Of a stretch of DNA of 7,672 nucleotides, positions 6,225 to 7,672 are shown one piece after another (positions within the stretch are counted from its first letter, which is position 1; each line of letters starts with the position of its first letter). This DNA is from Promethearchaeota archaeon (GTDB lineage: Archaea; Asgardarchaeota; Lokiarchaeia; Sigynarchaeales; SOKP01). The notes below the pieces were generated by a model. That model ran no database searches and was not told the DNA's origin. It saw nothing but the letters and a program-made list of their open reading frames with translations. A program made the translations under genes and the position numbers. The stretch lies in contig WJIN01000095.1 of the NCBI GenBank assembly GCA_014730295.1, forward strand, positions 1 through 7,672. The letters are read 5' to 3'.

Positions 6225-6983
6225 ATGTATTATAGTATGGGAGAATCTATTAGTTGGATGCCAAAATGGATTGGTAAAAAATATTCCAAATTATGGTCAA
6301 GGTTTGAAGATAATCTATTTACCTACCAAGAAGCTCATAATCTTTTAGGGGAATACACATCTAATTATTTAAGCGAAATGAAAAAATCACAAACCTTGTT
6401 TGTTTTTCGAAAACTGGGAAGGAAACGAAAATATCGCTTAATCCACCCAGAATTATATGTTTATAGTTTTACACATAAATTGAATTTAAACTGGCTTTCC
6501 CAAACTTATTATGCAAATCTTATTTTATTGTTGTTTAAACTACTAAAAGAGGAAATGCAAGAAAACTTATTGAGCCTAGGTATTTTTGGCTCAGTAGCGA
6601 GGGGTAATGCTAAAAAGGATAGCGATCTCGATGTATTTATTATTCTAAACGAATTAAATGCCTCCCTTCTTGAAAGAACGAAATTATTTCTTAAGATTAA
6701 ACGACAGCACCCGATAAAGAATGAATTAACATTTTTAAGATCCTACGATATAAATCCCAAATTAAATGCCATTTTGAGAAATAGAAACGAATTAAAATTA
6801 AGCTTTTTTACAATTGATATTTCATTCGATATGAAAATTGTTTATGATAATAATGTTTTACAAGAGTTTTTAGATTCTGTATTAGAAACAATAAATGAGA
6901 ACAATATTGAACGAAAATATCTAAAAGATGGTAAATATTATTTGGATCTTAATCTCAAGTTAGGAGAGGTGTTTGAATTTTGA
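6225..6983 (+). CDS. Nucleotidyltransferase (MNT type) with N-terminal winged helix; antitoxin-like partner of HEPN
   Basis: The 252-residue protein has two parts. Residues about 33-82 resemble a winged helix (YQEAHNLLGEYTSNYLSEM, then a basic wing RKLGRKRKYRLIHP). Residues about 95-215 carry the Pol-beta-type nucleotidyltransferase core with GSVARG (122-127) and SDLDVF (133-138), giving the metal-binding Asp134 and Asp136. A third acidic residue may be Asp198 in TIDISFD. In MNT/HEPN modules this type of enzyme acts as antitoxin by AMPylating the HEPN toxin, and the winged helix would allow DNA binding and autoregulation. That context holds here, since a HEPN gene overlaps its stop codon. All motif residues expected for activity are present and the frame is unbroken. 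The ATG at 6225 is set by the TATA spacing; the ATG at 6237 is an alternative. The regulatory role is inferred. Confidence 0.85.
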   Translation: MYYSMGESISWMPKWIGKKYSKLWSRFEDNLFTYQEAHNLLGEYTSNYLSEMKKSQTLFVFRKLGRKRKYRLIHPELYVYSFTHKLNLNWLSQTYYANLILLLFKLLKEEMQENLLSLGIFGSVARGNAKKDSDLDVFIILNELNASLLERTKLFLKIKRQHPIKNELTFLRSYDINPKLNAILRNRNELKLSFFTIDISFDMKIVYDNNVLQEFLDSVLETINENNIERKYLKDGKYYLDLNLKLGEVFEF

Positions 6984-7397
6984 ATCATAAAAAATAGCAT
7001 CAGAGTATCTTGTTCAAGCAAGGGTACGTATAAATACTGCTAAAAATGTAATATTGGATGATATGTTTGCATATAGTATAGTCAAGCACAAGAATGTGTT
7101 GAATTAAGTTTAAAGGCTGCAATGCGATTTATAGGAGTAGATTTTCCAAAATGGCATGATGTAGGGGGAACATTAGAAAAAGAAATCAATAGATTCCCTG
7201 AATCATTTAGGAGGCATATCCCTAAATTAGCTTTCATTTCGGAAATGTTAGCCGCACTAAGGGAGCCTGCCATGTATGGTGATGAAAATCTTAATCTAGG
7301 ACCATCTGCTCTTTTTAATAAAGCTGATACAATTGAAGTATTACGGGATGCTGAATATTGTTATAATAAGGTCAAGAAATTATTTGAGTCTTTCTAA
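6980..7397 (+). pseudogene. HEPN-domain protein (toxin-like partner of MNT), frameshifted twice
   Basis: The intact-looking 3' part (ATG 7122 to 7397, 91 aa) is only the end of a HEPN protein. Adding one A to the A6 run at 6989-6994 and one base at about 7081-7082 gives a continuous protein of about 139 residues from a TTG at 6980. It runs MNHKKIASEYLVQARVRINT, NVILDDMFAYSIVQAQECVE, LSLKAAMRFIGVDFPKWHDV and onward, exactly the order and length of PF05168-type HEPN domains. The TTG overlaps the stop of the nucleotidyltransferase gene, as in typical MNT/HEPN operons. The predicted activity is RNA cleavage held in check by the partner enzyme. The Rx4-6H catalytic motif is not canonical: the equivalent loop reads LREPAMYGDE, with Tyr at Arg+5 and no His. 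As given, the gene would yield no full HEPN domain. Loss of toxin beside an intact antitoxin is biologically sensible, but homopolymer error cannot be excluded. Confidence 0.75.
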
Positions 7398-7580
7398 TCA
7401 ATTGAATAATCTAAAATGCTTGAGAAACTCTTACATGTTAAAAAAACATTAGATTTTCAATCGATAGTTTAATAATTATGCTGATAGAATATAATTGGAA
7501 TACAATAGATAATAAGAATGTTAACTAAGGTAACAAAAACTCTTGAATTGAAAGGAAAAAAGTGTACTTTAATTTTTTCC
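7398..7580 (+). other. Intergenic region after HEPN, nothing recognised
   Basis: This AT-rich stretch of about 180 bases has no open frame of note, no RNA gene and no clear repeat. A short palindrome TCAATTGA follows the HEPN stop, and a T6 run at about 7573-7578 could end the MNT/HEPN transcript just before the next promoter. Confidence 0.4.
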
Positions 7581-7590
7581 TTTATAAATA
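7581..7590 (+). promoter_or_regulatory. TATA box for the gene starting near 7617
   Basis: TTTATAAATA closely matches an archaeal TATA box. Its centre is about 31 nt before the GTG at 7617, so transcription would start near 7612 with a leader of a few bases. Confidence 0.5.
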
Positions 7591-7616
7591 ACGATAATAA
7601 AAAGAGGGTAAAAAAC

Positions 7617-7672
7617 GTGAAGATTGTCAATATGAGTTCTCAAACTTTAAAACCATGTAAGAAGAAAAGTAG
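7617..7672 (+). CDS. Start of an unidentified protein (3' end beyond window)
   Basis: A GTG codon follows the TATA box and a GAGGGT element (7604-7609, 7 nt spacer) and opens a frame reading MKIVNMSSQTLKPCKKKS to the window edge. An in-frame ATG at 7632 is an alternative start. With 18 codons visible, no family can be named; the call rests on the promoter and the open frame. Confidence 0.4.
   Translation, partial: MKIVNMSSQTLKPCKKKS

Noticed and set aside
1..7672. CRISPR array, tRNA, insertion sequence or long direct repeats
   Set aside because: Reading both strands found no regularly spaced repeats, no tRNA-like TTCGA arm in context, no transposase and no terminal inverted repeats.

Overview
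The window is very AT-rich DNA that reads most naturally as archaeal. Three intact genes have a TATA-like element centred about 27 nt upstream of their start codon, the spacing expected for archaeal leaderless transcripts. The families seen also fit: a PCNA-like clamp, a CPBP membrane protease, a small three-helix membrane protein and an MNT/HEPN pair. The exact lineage cannot be named from the sequence alone. Composition is uneven: 60 bases inside the protease gene (5461-5520) are 43% GC by hand count, against 25% for 60 bases inside the clamp-like gene (2041-2100).

Left part (1-3720, plus strand): the window opens inside the C-terminal part of an SF2/SNF2-type helicase, of a kind often linked to a PLD-type nuclease domain. 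About 90 bases later comes a strongly diverged sliding-clamp (PCNA-like) protein with a helical N-terminal extension whose 5' end seems frameshifted. Then come two decaying genes. One is a full-length CBS-domain/HEPN-like protein interrupted by three in-frame stops. The other is a short fragment that faintly resembles a NYN-type nuclease.

Middle (3719-5882): this block looks like ordinary chromosomal genes. It holds a small three-TM protein (minus strand), a coiled-coil protein (minus) and a CPBP-family intramembrane protease (plus). The last two are divergent across a 125-base region containing two oppositely oriented TATA elements, each predicting a leaderless mRNA.

Right part (5883-7672): after a T-tract terminator and a largely empty stretch comes an MNT/HEPN toxin-antitoxin-like pair. 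It consists of an intact nucleotidyltransferase with an N-terminal winged helix, overlapped by a HEPN gene that needs two one-base corrections to be read. A new gene probably starts at 7617 and runs off the edge.

Taken together, the flanks look like a partly eroded defence or accessory island (helicase, divergent clamp, CBS-HEPN relic, NYN-like relic, MNT/HEPN) around a conventional core. The most unusual element is the pairing of a SNF2-type helicase with a diverged PCNA paralogue. No function as a system is proven by the sequence.
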